A stretch of 64,000 nt of DNA. Origin: Streptomyces natalensis ATCC 27448. Its GTDB lineage: Bacteria > Actinomycetota > Actinomycetes > Streptomycetales > Streptomycetaceae. The position numbers and the translations under genes are program-made. The DNA lies in assembly GCF_000935125.1 (NCBI RefSeq), contig NZ_JRKI01000026.1:465886-529885 (forward strand). Reading direction: 5' to 3'. This document shows positions 25,891 to 34,176 of the stretch, piece by piece (position 1 is the stretch's first letter; the number at the start of each line of letters is the position of its first letter). The notes beneath the pieces are model-generated. The model was not told the origin of the DNA. It saw only the letters and a list, made by a program, of their open reading frames with translations, and searched no databases.

Positions 25891-26703
25891 TCAGGGCAGG
25901 TCGATCGGAAGCTGGAGTCCGTCCAGTACGTGTGCACAGGGGCACTCCCGTTCCTTGGGAAGGAGCTTCACCGCCTCGAGAATCACCCCGCGCAGGCGCT
26001 CGGTGTTCTCGGCGAAGACCTTGAAGACGTCCTCCTGGGAGACGCTGTCGTGCGCGTCGATTCCCGCGTCGAGGTCTGTCACCAGGGCGATGGAGGTGTA
26101 GCAGAGCCCCAGTTCCCGGGCAAGCACGGCTTCCGGGTGGCCGGTCATGTTCACCAGGGTCCAGCCCGCTGCGGCGAACCACTGGGATTCGGCTCGTGTG
26201 GAGAAGCGAGGTCCTTCGACCACGACCATCGTGCCGCCGTCGTGGGCCTCGCTGCCCGCCTCCGCCGCGGCCTTCAGGACGGCGGTGCGCCCGTGGCCGC
26301 AGTACGGGTCCGCGAAGGACACATGGACAGCGCCCTCGTCGTAGAAGGTCTGTACCCGACCGCTGGTCCGGTCGACCAACTGGTCGGGGATGACCAGGGT
26401 GCCCGGACCCAGGTCCCGGCGCAGCGACCCCACTGCGCAGGGTGCCAGTATCCGGCGCACGCCCAGCGAGCGCAGCGCCCACAGGTTCGCCCGATAGTTG
26501 ATCGTGTGCGGCGCGTACTGGTGATGGCGGCCGTGGCGAGGCAGGAAGGCCACATGCCGACCCCCGATGGTTCCGACGGAGATCGTGTCGGAGGGATTCC
26601 CGTAGGGAGTCTCGACCGTCACCTGCTCCGCACCGCTGAGCAGTTCGTAGAAGCCGCTCCCTCCGATGACGCCGATATCCGCGCGGTTCTCTGCTTGGGT
26701 CAT
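25891..26703 (-). CDS. mtnP: S-methyl-5'-thioadenosine phosphorylase
   Basis: About 270 residues of the MTAP branch of purine nucleoside phosphorylases, which split methylthioadenosine with phosphate into adenine and methylthioribose-1-phosphate for methionine salvage. IGVIGGSGFYELL and FLPRHGRHHQYAPHTINYRANLWALRSLGV give the phosphate and ribose sites. VVVEGPRFSTRAESQWF, NMTGHPEAVLARELGLCYTSIALVTDLDAG form the base pocket. The longer frame to 26829 adds 42 residues that do not look like family; ATG 26703 follows an AGAAGAAG stretch and begins right before the conserved first strand. Cytoplasmic, monocistronic. Confidence 0.93.
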   Translation of the reverse strand: MTQAENRADIGVIGGSGFYELLSGAEQVTVETPYGNPSDTISVGTIGGRHVAFLPRHGRHHQYAPHTINYRANLWALRSLGVRRILAPCAVGSLRRDLGPGTLVIPDQLVDRTSGRVQTFYDEGAVHVSFADPYCGHGRTAVLKAAAEAGSEAHDGGTMVVVEGPRFSTRAESQWFAAAGWTLVNMTGHPEAVLARELGLCYTSIALVTDLDAGIDAHDSVSQEDVFKVFAENTERLRGVILEAVKLLPKERECPCAHVLDGLQLPIDLP

Positions 26704-26719
26704 GCTTCTTCTGTTCCCT

Positions 26720-26757
26720 TCATCAGATTGCTCAGTTGTCATCAGATTGCTCAGTTG
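26720..26757. repeat. Perfect 19-bp tandem repeat upstream of mtnP
   Basis: Two perfect copies of tcatcagattgctcagttg lie head to tail just upstream of the mtnP start, in the probable 5' untranslated or promoter region. This AT-richer sequence stands out locally. Confidence 0.85.
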
Positions 26758-26891
26758 CTGTTCGTTCAGCGCCCGGATCGTCAGGTGCCCGGCCATGGTG
26801 AAGGGACGTGGCCCGTCCCGCTTCCGCATGCCGGCCTTCAGACCTCCGGGACCGGTGCGGCACCGGTGCGCCGCCTGTCAGCCGGCTCAAC

Positions 26892-28358
26892 TCACGCGGG
26901 CCGACACCTCCCTGGGCGCCGGTCATCCAGAGGTTGCCGTGCCGGGGCGGCGCGCAGGCAGGCCCCGAGAGCGACGCACACGGCGGCCGTGCCGTACGCC
27001 CACGCCTGGAGGGGGAAGCCGGGCAGCAGTCGGCCGCCGAGGTAGAGGACGGTGCCGGCGAGGGTGGCGGTCAGCCACTCCCAGCGGCCGTCGAGCGCGA
27101 CGAGGCCGACGACGAGCAGCGAGTACCAGGGGTAGCTGGGTGAGACCAGCAGCAAGGAGGTGCCGGTCAGCAAGAGGGCACCGCGCCAGGGGCGGGCCGG
27201 GTCGCCGCGCCGCCACACGTGGAGGGCGGTCAGCGCGAGCACCACGATGGCGGTCATTTCTGCGGCGGCGTCCGGCAGCAGCAGCCGGAGCAGGGCGAAG
27301 CGGTGCACGTCACCGGGTTCGTAGCCCTCCTCCTGGAGGTAGCCGGGCAGGTAGCCCAGGACGCCCGTGCCGGACGCGGCGACGTACGGCAGGTAGGCGA
27401 ACGCGACCATGGCGACCGCCGCCGATACCGTGCGCAGGACGCGGGCCGGACTGCGCTGCCCGGACAGGGCGCCCGGCAGCGCCAGAACGGGCAGCAGTTT
27501 CACGGCGATCGCGGCGCCGAGGAGTGCGCCACGGCGGGCCCCCGCGGTGGCGGTGCCGAGGGCGAGCACGGTGAGCAGGACGCCGAGGGTGTCGATGTGG
27601 GCGTTGTTGACCGCTTCGAAGGCGACGGCCGGGCACCACCCCCACAGGGCGGCGCGGGCCGGGGCCCGGCGTGGGTCGCCGCGTCGGCGCCCCACGGTGA
27701 GCAGGGCGAGGGTGGTGCCGAACGCCAGGACGGCGCCGCCGACTTGGAGTGGCTTGTGGCGGCTGTCCGGTGGTGAGAGGGCATGGACGGTGAAGTACCA
27801 GCCCTCGGCGACGGGCGGGTAAATGGTGGGGACGGCGGGGCGGTTGATGCGGACGCACAGGCCACGGTCCGTGCGGGTCAGTCCCCAGCCTGTGCAGGAG
27901 CTCCGGGCGGGAAAGAGCCAGTCGTCGCGCAGCTCGGTGAGTTCGGGTGCGGCGGGCGGGTGGGCGTACGGGGAGATCCCGGCGGCCTGGACGCGGCCGT
28001 CCCAGGCGTACCGGTACATGTCGGTGCTGGTGCGGGGCAGCGCGGCGAGCGCGGCCAGCGCCACGGCGGCCGATCCGGCCAGGACCAGTGCGGTCGCGGC
28101 GCGCGCCGGGGCCTTGCGTACGGCCCATATCGCGGCGGCGAACAGCGTCCAGGCGACGGCGTATCCGGTCAGCAGGCGGCCGGGGTTGCTCTGGTTGTCG
28201 CCTGCGCGAACGGTGTCGAGGACGACGGCGGTGAGTGCGGCGAGGAGGACCGCGGTGACGATCGTGCTGATACGGGCCGTTGCGCGGTTCACAGGTGCGG
28301 CGGGCGGACTGGGCGGTGGCTGGGGGGATTGACGGTGTGGGGCGGCTGTGTCGCTCAT
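26892..28358 (-). CDS. GT87-type polytopic glycosyltransferase/mannosyltransferase
   Basis: A 488-residue integral membrane protein of the GT87 (DUF2029) family, which transfers mannose or another sugar from polyprenyl-phosphate donors on the outer face of the membrane. About a dozen hydrophobic helices are seen. The long first external loop has DMYRYAWDGRVQAAGISPYAHPP, with the D-x-x-x-Y...D-G pattern of GT-C enzymes, and NNAHIDTLGVLLTVLALG and SPSYPWYSLLVVGL later. ATG 28358 overlaps the stop of the upstream methyltransferase gene by 4 bp. Last gene of a four-gene minus-strand operon. Confidence 0.88.
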   Translation of the reverse strand: MSDTAAPHRQSPQPPPSPPAAPVNRATARISTIVTAVLLAALTAVVLDTVRAGDNQSNPGRLLTGYAVAWTLFAAAIWAVRKAPARAATALVLAGSAAVALAALAALPRTSTDMYRYAWDGRVQAAGISPYAHPPAAPELTELRDDWLFPARSSCTGWGLTRTDRGLCVRINRPAVPTIYPPVAEGWYFTVHALSPPDSRHKPLQVGGAVLAFGTTLALLTVGRRRGDPRRAPARAALWGWCPAVAFEAVNNAHIDTLGVLLTVLALGTATAGARRGALLGAAIAVKLLPVLALPGALSGQRSPARVLRTVSAAVAMVAFAYLPYVAASGTGVLGYLPGYLQEEGYEPGDVHRFALLRLLLPDAAAEMTAIVVLALTALHVWRRGDPARPWRGALLLTGTSLLLVSPSYPWYSLLVVGLVALDGRWEWLTATLAGTVLYLGGRLLPGFPLQAWAYGTAAVCVALGACLRAAPARQPLDDRRPGRCRPA

Positions 28359-29137
28359 GGGCGTTCGGGCCTTCCGGTGGCCGTGGGGTGCTCGTCGTGA
28401 TGCCCGGGCTGCGGGCGGTGCAGCTCCACGAACGGGCGGCCCTCGGCCGTCCACCGGCCGGCCGGAATCCACCCCGCGGCCTCGGCGGCATACAGCAGGG
28501 CGGTGGTGCCGAGGCGAGCCCAGGGGAAGGGGCGACCGTGCCGGCCGTGGGCGTCCTCGACGCGGACGGTGAGGTGCTCGTCCACGTCGTGCGGGGCGGC
28601 CTCCGCCAGCAGGCGCCCGCCGGGCGCGACCACGGTGCGGAGGCGGACGAGGAGAGCGACCGGGTCGCCACCGATGCCGACGTTGCCGTCCATCAACAAG
28701 ACGGTGCCCCAGCGGCCTTCCCCCGGCAGGCGGTCGAAGACGGACCGGCGCACGGCAGCACCCCCGTGCTGTCGGGTCCGGGCCACTGCGGCCGGGCTGA
28801 CGTCCACGCCGAGCGCCCGCATGCCCTGGGCGGCCAGGCCCGCCACCAGACGTCCCGGTCCGCAGCCGACGTCGAGAACGGGGCCGGTGCAGCGGTGCAG
28901 AACGCCGGTGTCGGCGGCGTCGGGGGCGGCACACCAACGCTCGACGTCCAGCGGCAGCAGGTCCCCTTTCCCTCCGGCATCGTTCGGATGGGCCGGTCGT
29001 GACAGGCGCCGCAAGAAGAGCGGGCCGCGACCGGTGCGCAGGGCGTCGGCGTAGGGGTCGTCCGTCCACGGCTCGCCCGGATCGGCCGTCATCCACTCGG
29101 CGGGGGCAAGGTCCGTACCGCTTGCCGTGCGGCTCAT
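28355..29137 (-). CDS. Class I SAM-dependent methyltransferase (envelope cluster)
   Basis: A 260-residue protein with a clear SAM site, VLDVGCGPGRLVAGLAAQGMRALGVDVSPAAV, then VLLMDGNVGIGGDPVALLVRLRTVVAPGGRLLAEA. About 60 residues precede the fold (ADPGEPWTDDPYADALRTGRGPLFLRRLSR), a feature seen in cluster relatives of this type. Both ends overlap neighbours by ATGA (start 29137 with the DUF2064 gene, stop at the GT87 gene), so translation is coupled. Likely methylates a glycan or lipid intermediate made by the operon; inference. Confidence 0.88.
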   Translation of the reverse strand: MSRTASGTDLAPAEWMTADPGEPWTDDPYADALRTGRGPLFLRRLSRPAHPNDAGGKGDLLPLDVERWCAAPDAADTGVLHRCTGPVLDVGCGPGRLVAGLAAQGMRALGVDVSPAAVARTRQHGGAAVRRSVFDRLPGEGRWGTVLLMDGNVGIGGDPVALLVRLRTVVAPGGRLLAEAAPHDVDEHLTVRVEDAHGRHGRPFPWARLGTTALLYAAEAAGWIPAGRWTAEGRPFVELHRPQPGHHDEHPTATGRPERP

Positions 29138-29790
29138 CGCCCGGCCTCCGTGAGCGAGTTCAGGGTGGCGGCGAAGCGCGAGCCGGGCGGGCAGCAGGCG
29201 GCGACCGCTGCGGCGTCGGCGGCGGTGTCCACATCGCGCAGCACCGGCAGGACGCTTACGCTCAGCCCCGCCTCGACGAGTCGGCACCGCTGTATCGCGC
29301 CGGTGCGGTCGGTGGACATCGGTACGCCCCGTACGAGGGCCGCGGCGCGCGCCGGGTCGGCGAAACCCAGCGCCCAGAACCCACCGTCCGCGGCCGGCCC
29401 GAACCACGCGTCGTGGCCGTCGCGTCCGACACCCGCAAGAAGTTCCGTGGTCAGTTGGGGGGTGTCCATGCCGACCAGGAGGGCCGGTCCGCGGTCGCAG
29501 TGACCGAAGGCGGCAGCGATCCGCTCGTCCAGGCCGCCGGCGCCCTGGGACACGATGTCGAAGCCGGGCGGCAGCCAGGGGCCGGGAACACCGTCGAGAA
29601 CCAGGACGCGGCGACGGGCGGGGGCCTTGAGCGCTGTGTGCAGGGTGTCGGTGAGGGCGGCCTCGGCCAGAGCGGCCGCCTCCTGGGACGTGTAGGGCGG
29701 GGTGAGTCGCGTCTTGACCCGCCCCGGGACGGGTTCCTTGGCGATGACCAGCAGCGTGGCGAGCCCGGTGGCCGGGGTCCGGGCGCTCAT
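29134..29790 (-). CDS. TIGR04282/DUF2064-family nucleotidyl- or glycosyltransferase
   Basis: A 218-residue GT-A-fold protein. It opens LLVIAKEPVPGRVKTRLTPPYT and continues LLVGMDTPQLTTELL and DAWFGPAADGGFWALGF, the hallmarks of the DUF2064/TIGR04282 family. Members are annotated as glycosyltransferases, some linked to arsenosugar synthesis, but many are found, as here, next to a GT2 enzyme and a methyltransferase. ATG 29790 overlaps the GT2 stop by 4 bp. Confidence 0.88.
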   Translation of the reverse strand: MSARTPATGLATLLVIAKEPVPGRVKTRLTPPYTSQEAAALAEAALTDTLHTALKAPARRRVLVLDGVPGPWLPPGFDIVSQGAGGLDERIAAAFGHCDRGPALLVGMDTPQLTTELLAGVGRDGHDAWFGPAADGGFWALGFADPARAAALVRGVPMSTDRTGAIQRCRLVEAGLSVSVLPVLRDVDTAADAAAVAACCPPGSRFAATLNSLTEAGR

Positions 29791-30524
29791 CGTCCGGTTC
29801 CCGGGACGGTCGCCGCGGACACCGGTGCAGCGGCGGGCCGCTCGGCGAGGACGGCGCGCATGTCCCGTACTGCGTGCCAGGTGCCGAGCCAGGTGCCGGT
29901 GACCTTCGAGCGGCCCGTGCGCGGGCGGTACGGCACCTCCGTCTCGGCTACCCGCCAGCCTGCGTCGGCGGCGCGGACCACCATCTGCAGCGGGTAGCCG
30001 GAGCGCCGGTCGGTCAGGTCCAGGGCGTGCAGCCACTCGCGGCGGGCGGCGCGCATGGGGCCGAGGTCGTGCAGCCGTAGTCCGGTGCGCCGGCGGATCA
30101 GACGGGCCAGCTCCAGGTTGGCCAGGCGGGCGTGCAGTGGCCAGGCGCGGCGCGTGACGGGCCTGCGGCGGCCCAGTACGAGGTCGGCGGAGCCGTCGAG
30201 GACGAGCCCGGCGACAGTGGGCAGAAGCGCGGGGTCGAGGGAGGCGTCGCAGTCGCAGAAGCACACGATGTCGGCCGTGGCGGCGGTCAGGCCCGCGTGG
30301 CAGGCGGCGCCGAAGCCGCGCCGCGGCTCGTGGACGACATGCGCCCCGAGGGCGCGGGCGATGTCCGCGGAGCCGTCGGTGGAGCCGTTGTCGACGACGA
30401 TCGCGCGCCAGCCCGAGGGGATGCGGTCCAGCACCCACGGCAGGGCCTCGGCCTCGTCGAGGCAGGGCAGCACCACGTCCACAGGAGCAGGCGAAGAGGG
30501 GGATGTTTCGATCACTCGACTCAC
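29787..30524 (-). CDS. GT2 glycosyltransferase (polyprenol-phosphate sugar synthase-like)
   Basis: A 245-residue GT-A enzyme resembling dolichol/polyprenol-phosphate sugar transferases. VDVVLPCLDEAEALPWVL is the nucleotide-sugar start, VVDNGSTDGSADIARALGAHVV follows, and CFCDCDASLDP carries the acidic metal motif. There is no C-terminal membrane anchor. It likely charges a lipid carrier that the GT87 enzyme then uses; inference from order. First gene of the operon. GTG 30524 is the called start, with the response-regulator gene diverging from the same intergenic region. Confidence 0.9.
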   Translation of the reverse strand: MSRVIETSPSSPAPVDVVLPCLDEAEALPWVLDRIPSGWRAIVVDNGSTDGSADIARALGAHVVHEPRRGFGAACHAGLTAATADIVCFCDCDASLDPALLPTVAGLVLDGSADLVLGRRRPVTRRAWPLHARLANLELARLIRRRTGLRLHDLGPMRAARREWLHALDLTDRRSGYPLQMVVRAADAGWRVAETEVPYRPRTGRSKVTGTWLGTWHAVRDMRAVLAERPAAAPVSAATVPGTGR

Positions 30525-30628
30525 CCTACGGACGCAAAACGGGCGAAAGGGATTTGGTGGTCTTACGGATCGCTGACGTCCGGCGCCGCTCCCACCGACG
30601 GCCGAACGCCGGTGTGAGACTCGGCGGC

Positions 30629-31351
30629 GTGAAACGCATACTCGTCGTGGACGACGACCCCACCGTCTCCGAGGTCGTCACCGGCTACCTGGAACGGGGC
30701 GGCTTCGCCGTCGACGTGGCTGCCGACGGCCCCGCCGCCGCGGCCCGCGCCGCCGCCCAACCGCCCGACCTGGTGGTGCTGGACCTGATGCTGCCCGGCA
30801 TGGACGGGCTGGAGGTCTGCCGCCGCATCCGCGAGAACGGCCCGATCCCGGTGATCATGCTGACGGCGCGCGGTGACGAAGAGGACCGCATCCTGGGCCT
30901 GGAGGTCGGGGCGGACGACTACGTCACCAAACCCTTCAGCCCCCGTGAACTCGTGCTCAGGGTGCAGTCGGTGCTGCGCCGTGCCGGAGCACTGGCCGCC
31001 GCCCAGAGAGCACCGGACGGGTCCCGGCTGCGCGCCGGCCCCCTCGCCCTGGATCCCCACGCTCGCCGCGCCACCCGCCACGGCACCGAACTGGCCCTGA
31101 CCATCCGAGAATTCGACCTTCTGGAGTACTTCCTGCGAAATCCGGGCCAGGCGACGAGCCGCGAGGAGCTGATGCGCCGAGTGTGGGGCTGGGAGTTCGG
31201 CGACCTGTCCACCGTCACCGTCCACGTGCGGCGGCTACGCGAGAAGATCGAGGGGGATCCGGCACGCCCCCGCCTGATCAGCACAGTGTGGGGCGTGGGC
31301 TACCGCTTCGACCCTCCCCCGGCGCAGGACGGAGCCGATCATGCTGGGTGA
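30629..31351 (+). CDS. OmpR-family response regulator
   Basis: 240 residues. The receiver domain has acidic DDD at 8-10, phospho-acceptor Asp52 in LVVLDLMLPGMDG, Thr in VIMLTARG, and Lys101 in YVTKPFSP. The C-terminal winged helix runs from LRAGPLALDPHARRATRHG to the DNA-contacting GDLSTVTVHVRRLREKIE and TVWGVGYRF. GTG 30629 is chosen because the receiver starts directly there; a GTG at 30614 is possible. It overlaps the histidine kinase gene by 11 bp and diverges from the glycan operon, its probable target. Confidence 0.93.
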   Translation: MKRILVVDDDPTVSEVVTGYLERGGFAVDVAADGPAAAARAAAQPPDLVVLDLMLPGMDGLEVCRRIRENGPIPVIMLTARGDEEDRILGLEVGADDYVTKPFSPRELVLRVQSVLRRAGALAAAQRAPDGSRLRAGPLALDPHARRATRHGTELALTIREFDLLEYFLRNPGQATSREELMRRVWGWEFGDLSTVTVHVRRLREKIEGDPARPRLISTVWGVGYRFDPPPAQDGADHAG

Positions 31352-32453
31352 CACTCTCCTCATCGCGGCTTACGCGGCCCTCGGCGCGGTCGGAGCCGGG
31401 TTGCTCGGCATGGGCGTCCTGCGGCTGCTGCGCAACCGTTCGGTGGCGGTGTCGCTGACCGTGGTCGCCGCCGTCGCGGTCGCAGCGATGCTCGCCGGAA
31501 CCATGCTGGTCTCCTGGGCCATGCTCCTGTCCGACCACGACCTGTGGGTGGTGACGATGGTCTGCTCCATTGCGGCGGTCGTCTCGCTCGGGGTGGCGCT
31601 CACGCTCGGCCGCGGCGTCGTCCGCGGCAGCCGAGCCCTGGCCGAGGCCACCCGCGTCCTCGGCGACGAGGGGAGTTTCACCCCGCCCGCCGCCGCACCC
31701 ACCGCCGAACTCGCCGAACTGGGCCGCGAATTCGCCGCCACCAGCGCGAAGCTCGCCGCATCCCGGGAGCGGGAGAGGGCCCTGGAGGACTCCCGGCGCG
31801 AACTGGTCGCCTGGATCTCCCACGACCTGCGCACCCCACTCGCCGGGCTCCAGGCCATGGCAGAGGCCCTGGAGGACGGTGTGGTCGACGACCCGGGCGT
31901 CTACCACGCCCGTATCCGCGCGGAGGTCGAGCGCATGAGCGGCATGGTCGGCGACCTCTTCGAACTGTCCCGCATCCAGGCCGGCGTCCTCGCCCTGAAC
32001 ACCTCCCGGATGTCGGTCTACGACCTTGTCGGCGACGCGCTCGCGGGCGCCGACGCCCTGGCCAAGGAGCACGGTGTACGGATCATCGGCGACGGGGTCG
32101 AGCCGGTCCCGGTCGAGGTCGACGGCCGCGAGATGTCCCGTGTCCTGGCCAATCTGCTCGTCAACGCGATCCACCGGACGCCCAGCGACGGCACGGTCGC
32201 GGTCTCCGCGCGCCGGGAGGCGGACAGCGTCGTCGTATCGGTGACCGACGGCTGCGGCGGCATTCCCCCGGAGGACCTGCCCCGCGTCTTCGACACCGGC
32301 TGGCGCGGCACCCACGCACGGACCCCACCGGCCGGGGCAGGTCTGGGCCTGGCGATCGTGCGCGGAATCGTGGAGGCCCACCAGGGACGCGCGGCGGTGT
32401 GCAACGTTCCAGGCGGCTGCCGTTTCGAGGTCCGCCTGCCCGCCGCTGTCTGA
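31341..32453 (+). CDS. Membrane sensor histidine kinase
   Basis: 370 residues. Two membrane helices lie near residues 5-30 and 35-60, with a further hydrophobic segment near 70-90. A HAMP-like linker is followed by the dimerisation box ELVAWISHDLRTPLAG with His161, then the N-box VLANLLVNAIHRTP, G1 VTDGCGGIP and G2 GAGLGLAIVRGIVEAHQG. There is almost no extracytoplasmic sensor loop, so it may sense the membrane itself. Pairs with the preceding regulator and is followed by a strong hairpin. Confidence 0.93.
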   Translation: MLGDTLLIAAYAALGAVGAGLLGMGVLRLLRNRSVAVSLTVVAAVAVAAMLAGTMLVSWAMLLSDHDLWVVTMVCSIAAVVSLGVALTLGRGVVRGSRALAEATRVLGDEGSFTPPAAAPTAELAELGREFAATSAKLAASRERERALEDSRRELVAWISHDLRTPLAGLQAMAEALEDGVVDDPGVYHARIRAEVERMSGMVGDLFELSRIQAGVLALNTSRMSVYDLVGDALAGADALAKEHGVRIIGDGVEPVPVEVDGREMSRVLANLLVNAIHRTPSDGTVAVSARREADSVVVSVTDGCGGIPPEDLPRVFDTGWRGTHARTPPAGAGLGLAIVRGIVEAHQGRAAVCNVPGGCRFEVRLPAAV

Positions 32454-32469
32454 AAGAGGCCCGCCGGAG

Positions 32470-32506
32470 AAGGGCCGGCCCTGCGGGGAAGACAGGGCCG
32501 GCCCTT
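32470..32506. terminator. Bidirectional hairpin terminator
   Basis: A perfect 14-bp inverted repeat (32470-32483 and 32493-32506) with a 9-nt loop sits between the convergent kinase and epimerase genes, and would stop transcripts from both sides. Confidence 0.8.
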
Positions 32507-32545
32507 CGCGTACGCCGGGGCCGGCATCCCGGCCGGAGGGGAACG

Positions 32546-33598
32546 TCAGCCGGCTCGCAGCGAGGCCGTCGCGAACTCCGCCATTCCCTCCCCGAAGACG
32601 ACCTCGGGCTTCCAGCCCAGTTCGTCGCGCAGCCTGCGCGAGGAGGCGGTGATGTGGCGGACGTCGCCGAGCCGGTACTCCCCCGTGACGACCGGTGCCC
32701 GCCCGCCGTGCGCCTCGGCCAGGGCGGCGGCCATCTCGCCCACCGTGTGCGGCTCGCCGCTGCCGACGTTGTACGCCCGCGTGGTCCCCTCCGGCAGACC
32801 GGGCAGACCGTCCAGAGCCGCGAGGTTGGCCCCGGACACGTCCCGTACATGGACGAAGTCCCGCCGCTGGCCACCGTCCTCGAACACCCGCGGTGCCGCA
32901 CCGCGCTCCAGCGCGGACCGGAACAGCGAGGCGACACCGGCGTAGGGGGTGTCACGCGGCATCCCGGGCCCGTACACGTTGTGGTAGCGCAACGCGGCCA
33001 CCCGCCCGCCGACGGCCCGCGCCCACGCGAAGGCCAGGTGCTCCTGCGCGAGCTTGGTGGCGGCGTAGACGTTGCGCGGATCAAGCGGGGCGTCCTCGGC
33101 CACCAGGCCGGAGGCGAGCGGCTCACCGCACTGTGGGCAGGGCGGTTCGAAGCGTCCCGCCGCCAAGTCGGCCACCGTGCGCGGCCCCGGCCGTACGGCA
33201 CCGTGCTGCGGGCACTCGTAGCGTCCTTCTCCGTAGACCACCATCGAACTCGCCAGCACCAGGCGCCGTACCCCGGCCTCGGCCATGCCGGCCAGCAGCA
33301 CCGCGGCACCCAGGTCGTTGCAGCCCACGTAGGCGGGGGCGTCGGCGAAGTCCTTGCCGAGCCCGACCATCGCCGCCTGATGGCAGACGGCGTCCACACC
33401 CCGCAGGGCCTCGGCCACGGCTGCCGCGTCGCGGACGTCCGCCTGCCTGAAGTCCGCCCCGTCGGGGATCGGTGGGGGTGTGCGGTGCGCGGCAGGCAAC
33501 AGCGCGTCGAGCACGCGCACCTCGTGCCCGGCGCCGGTGAGGGCGGTGACGACGTGCGACCCGATGAAGCCCGCACCTCCGGTGACCAGGATCAACAT
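32546..33598 (-). CDS. NAD-dependent sugar epimerase/dehydratase with extra Cys motif
   Basis: A 350-residue extended short-chain dehydrogenase acting on nucleotide sugars. NAD site GGAGFIGSH starts at residue 7, and the active-site Tyr178-x3-Lys182 is in VYAATK, with Ser in LASSMVVYGEG. An insertion between the Ser and Tyr holds ECPQHG (Cys129, His132) and CPQCG (Cys154, Cys157), a possible zinc site that most epimerases lack. ATG 33598 begins right at the first strand. It converges with the kinase gene and likely supplies a sugar for the adjacent glycosyltransferases; inference. Confidence 0.9.
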   Translation of the reverse strand: MLILVTGGAGFIGSHVVTALTGAGHEVRVLDALLPAAHRTPPPIPDGADFRQADVRDAAAVAEALRGVDAVCHQAAMVGLGKDFADAPAYVGCNDLGAAVLLAGMAEAGVRRLVLASSMVVYGEGRYECPQHGAVRPGPRTVADLAAGRFEPPCPQCGEPLASGLVAEDAPLDPRNVYAATKLAQEHLAFAWARAVGGRVAALRYHNVYGPGMPRDTPYAGVASLFRSALERGAAPRVFEDGGQRRDFVHVRDVSGANLAALDGLPGLPEGTTRAYNVGSGEPHTVGEMAAALAEAHGGRAPVVTGEYRLGDVRHITASSRRLRDELGWKPEVVFGEGMAEFATASLRAG

Positions 33599-33765
33599 GC
33601 CACCGACCGTACGGCCACGGGCCCGCCCGGCGACCGTACGACGCCGGAGCGTCAGGGGTTCGTAAGCCTTCCGCCGCAGGCCGGGCGCCGCCGGGCGGTG
33701 CGGCCGCCGCCGTCAGCAGGCTGCGGTGTCCGCGCCGCCGCCGGCAGGCAGGAGCGCGGACGCAC

Positions 33766-34176
33766 CTACGAAGGTGGCCGACGACGGCTGCGGCGGGTCC
33801 TCCGCGCGGCCAGTACGAGGGCCGTGACGGTCGCCACCGCCACCAGCGTGAGCAGCCAGTTGCGCGGATAGTCCAGCGGCAGGACCGAGGAGTTGGCCGG
33901 TTTCCCCGGGCGCAGCAGCACCGGCAGGGCGACCGCCGTCAGAGCGCCCGCCACCAGCAGTGCTCCCCGGACCGGCCCGCGCGCACCGCCGCGGACCAGC
34001 ACCAGCCCGATGAGCAGCACCAGCGGCGCGATCAGCGCGTCGTGCAGCACCACCGCCCCGCCGAGCCAGACCACCACACCCGTCAGGTCGGGCACGTCCA
34101 GCAGCAGGGAGGCCCCGACGCCCATCAGCGCCAGACCGGCCGCACCCGTGAGCACCCGCGTCACGCTCGTCCTCAT
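33766..34176 (-). CDS. Small four-helix membrane protein
   Basis: A 136-residue integral membrane protein with about four hydrophobic helices (LTGAAGLALMGVGASLLL; VVVWLGGAVVLHDALIAPLVLLIGLVLV; GALLVAGALTAVALPVLL; NWLLTLVAVATVTALVLAA) and a basic C-terminus. ATG 34176 overlaps the stop of the molybdopterin oxidoreductase gene (ATGA), so it is co-translated with it and may be a membrane subunit. The H-D pair in VLHDALIAP is the only polar feature within a helix. Family not recognised beyond the usual actinobacterial context. Confidence 0.8.
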   Translation of the reverse strand: MRTSVTRVLTGAAGLALMGVGASLLLDVPDLTGVVVWLGGAVVLHDALIAPLVLLIGLVLVRGGARGPVRGALLVAGALTAVALPVLLRPGKPANSSVLPLDYPRNWLLTLVAVATVTALVLAARRTRRSRRRPPS

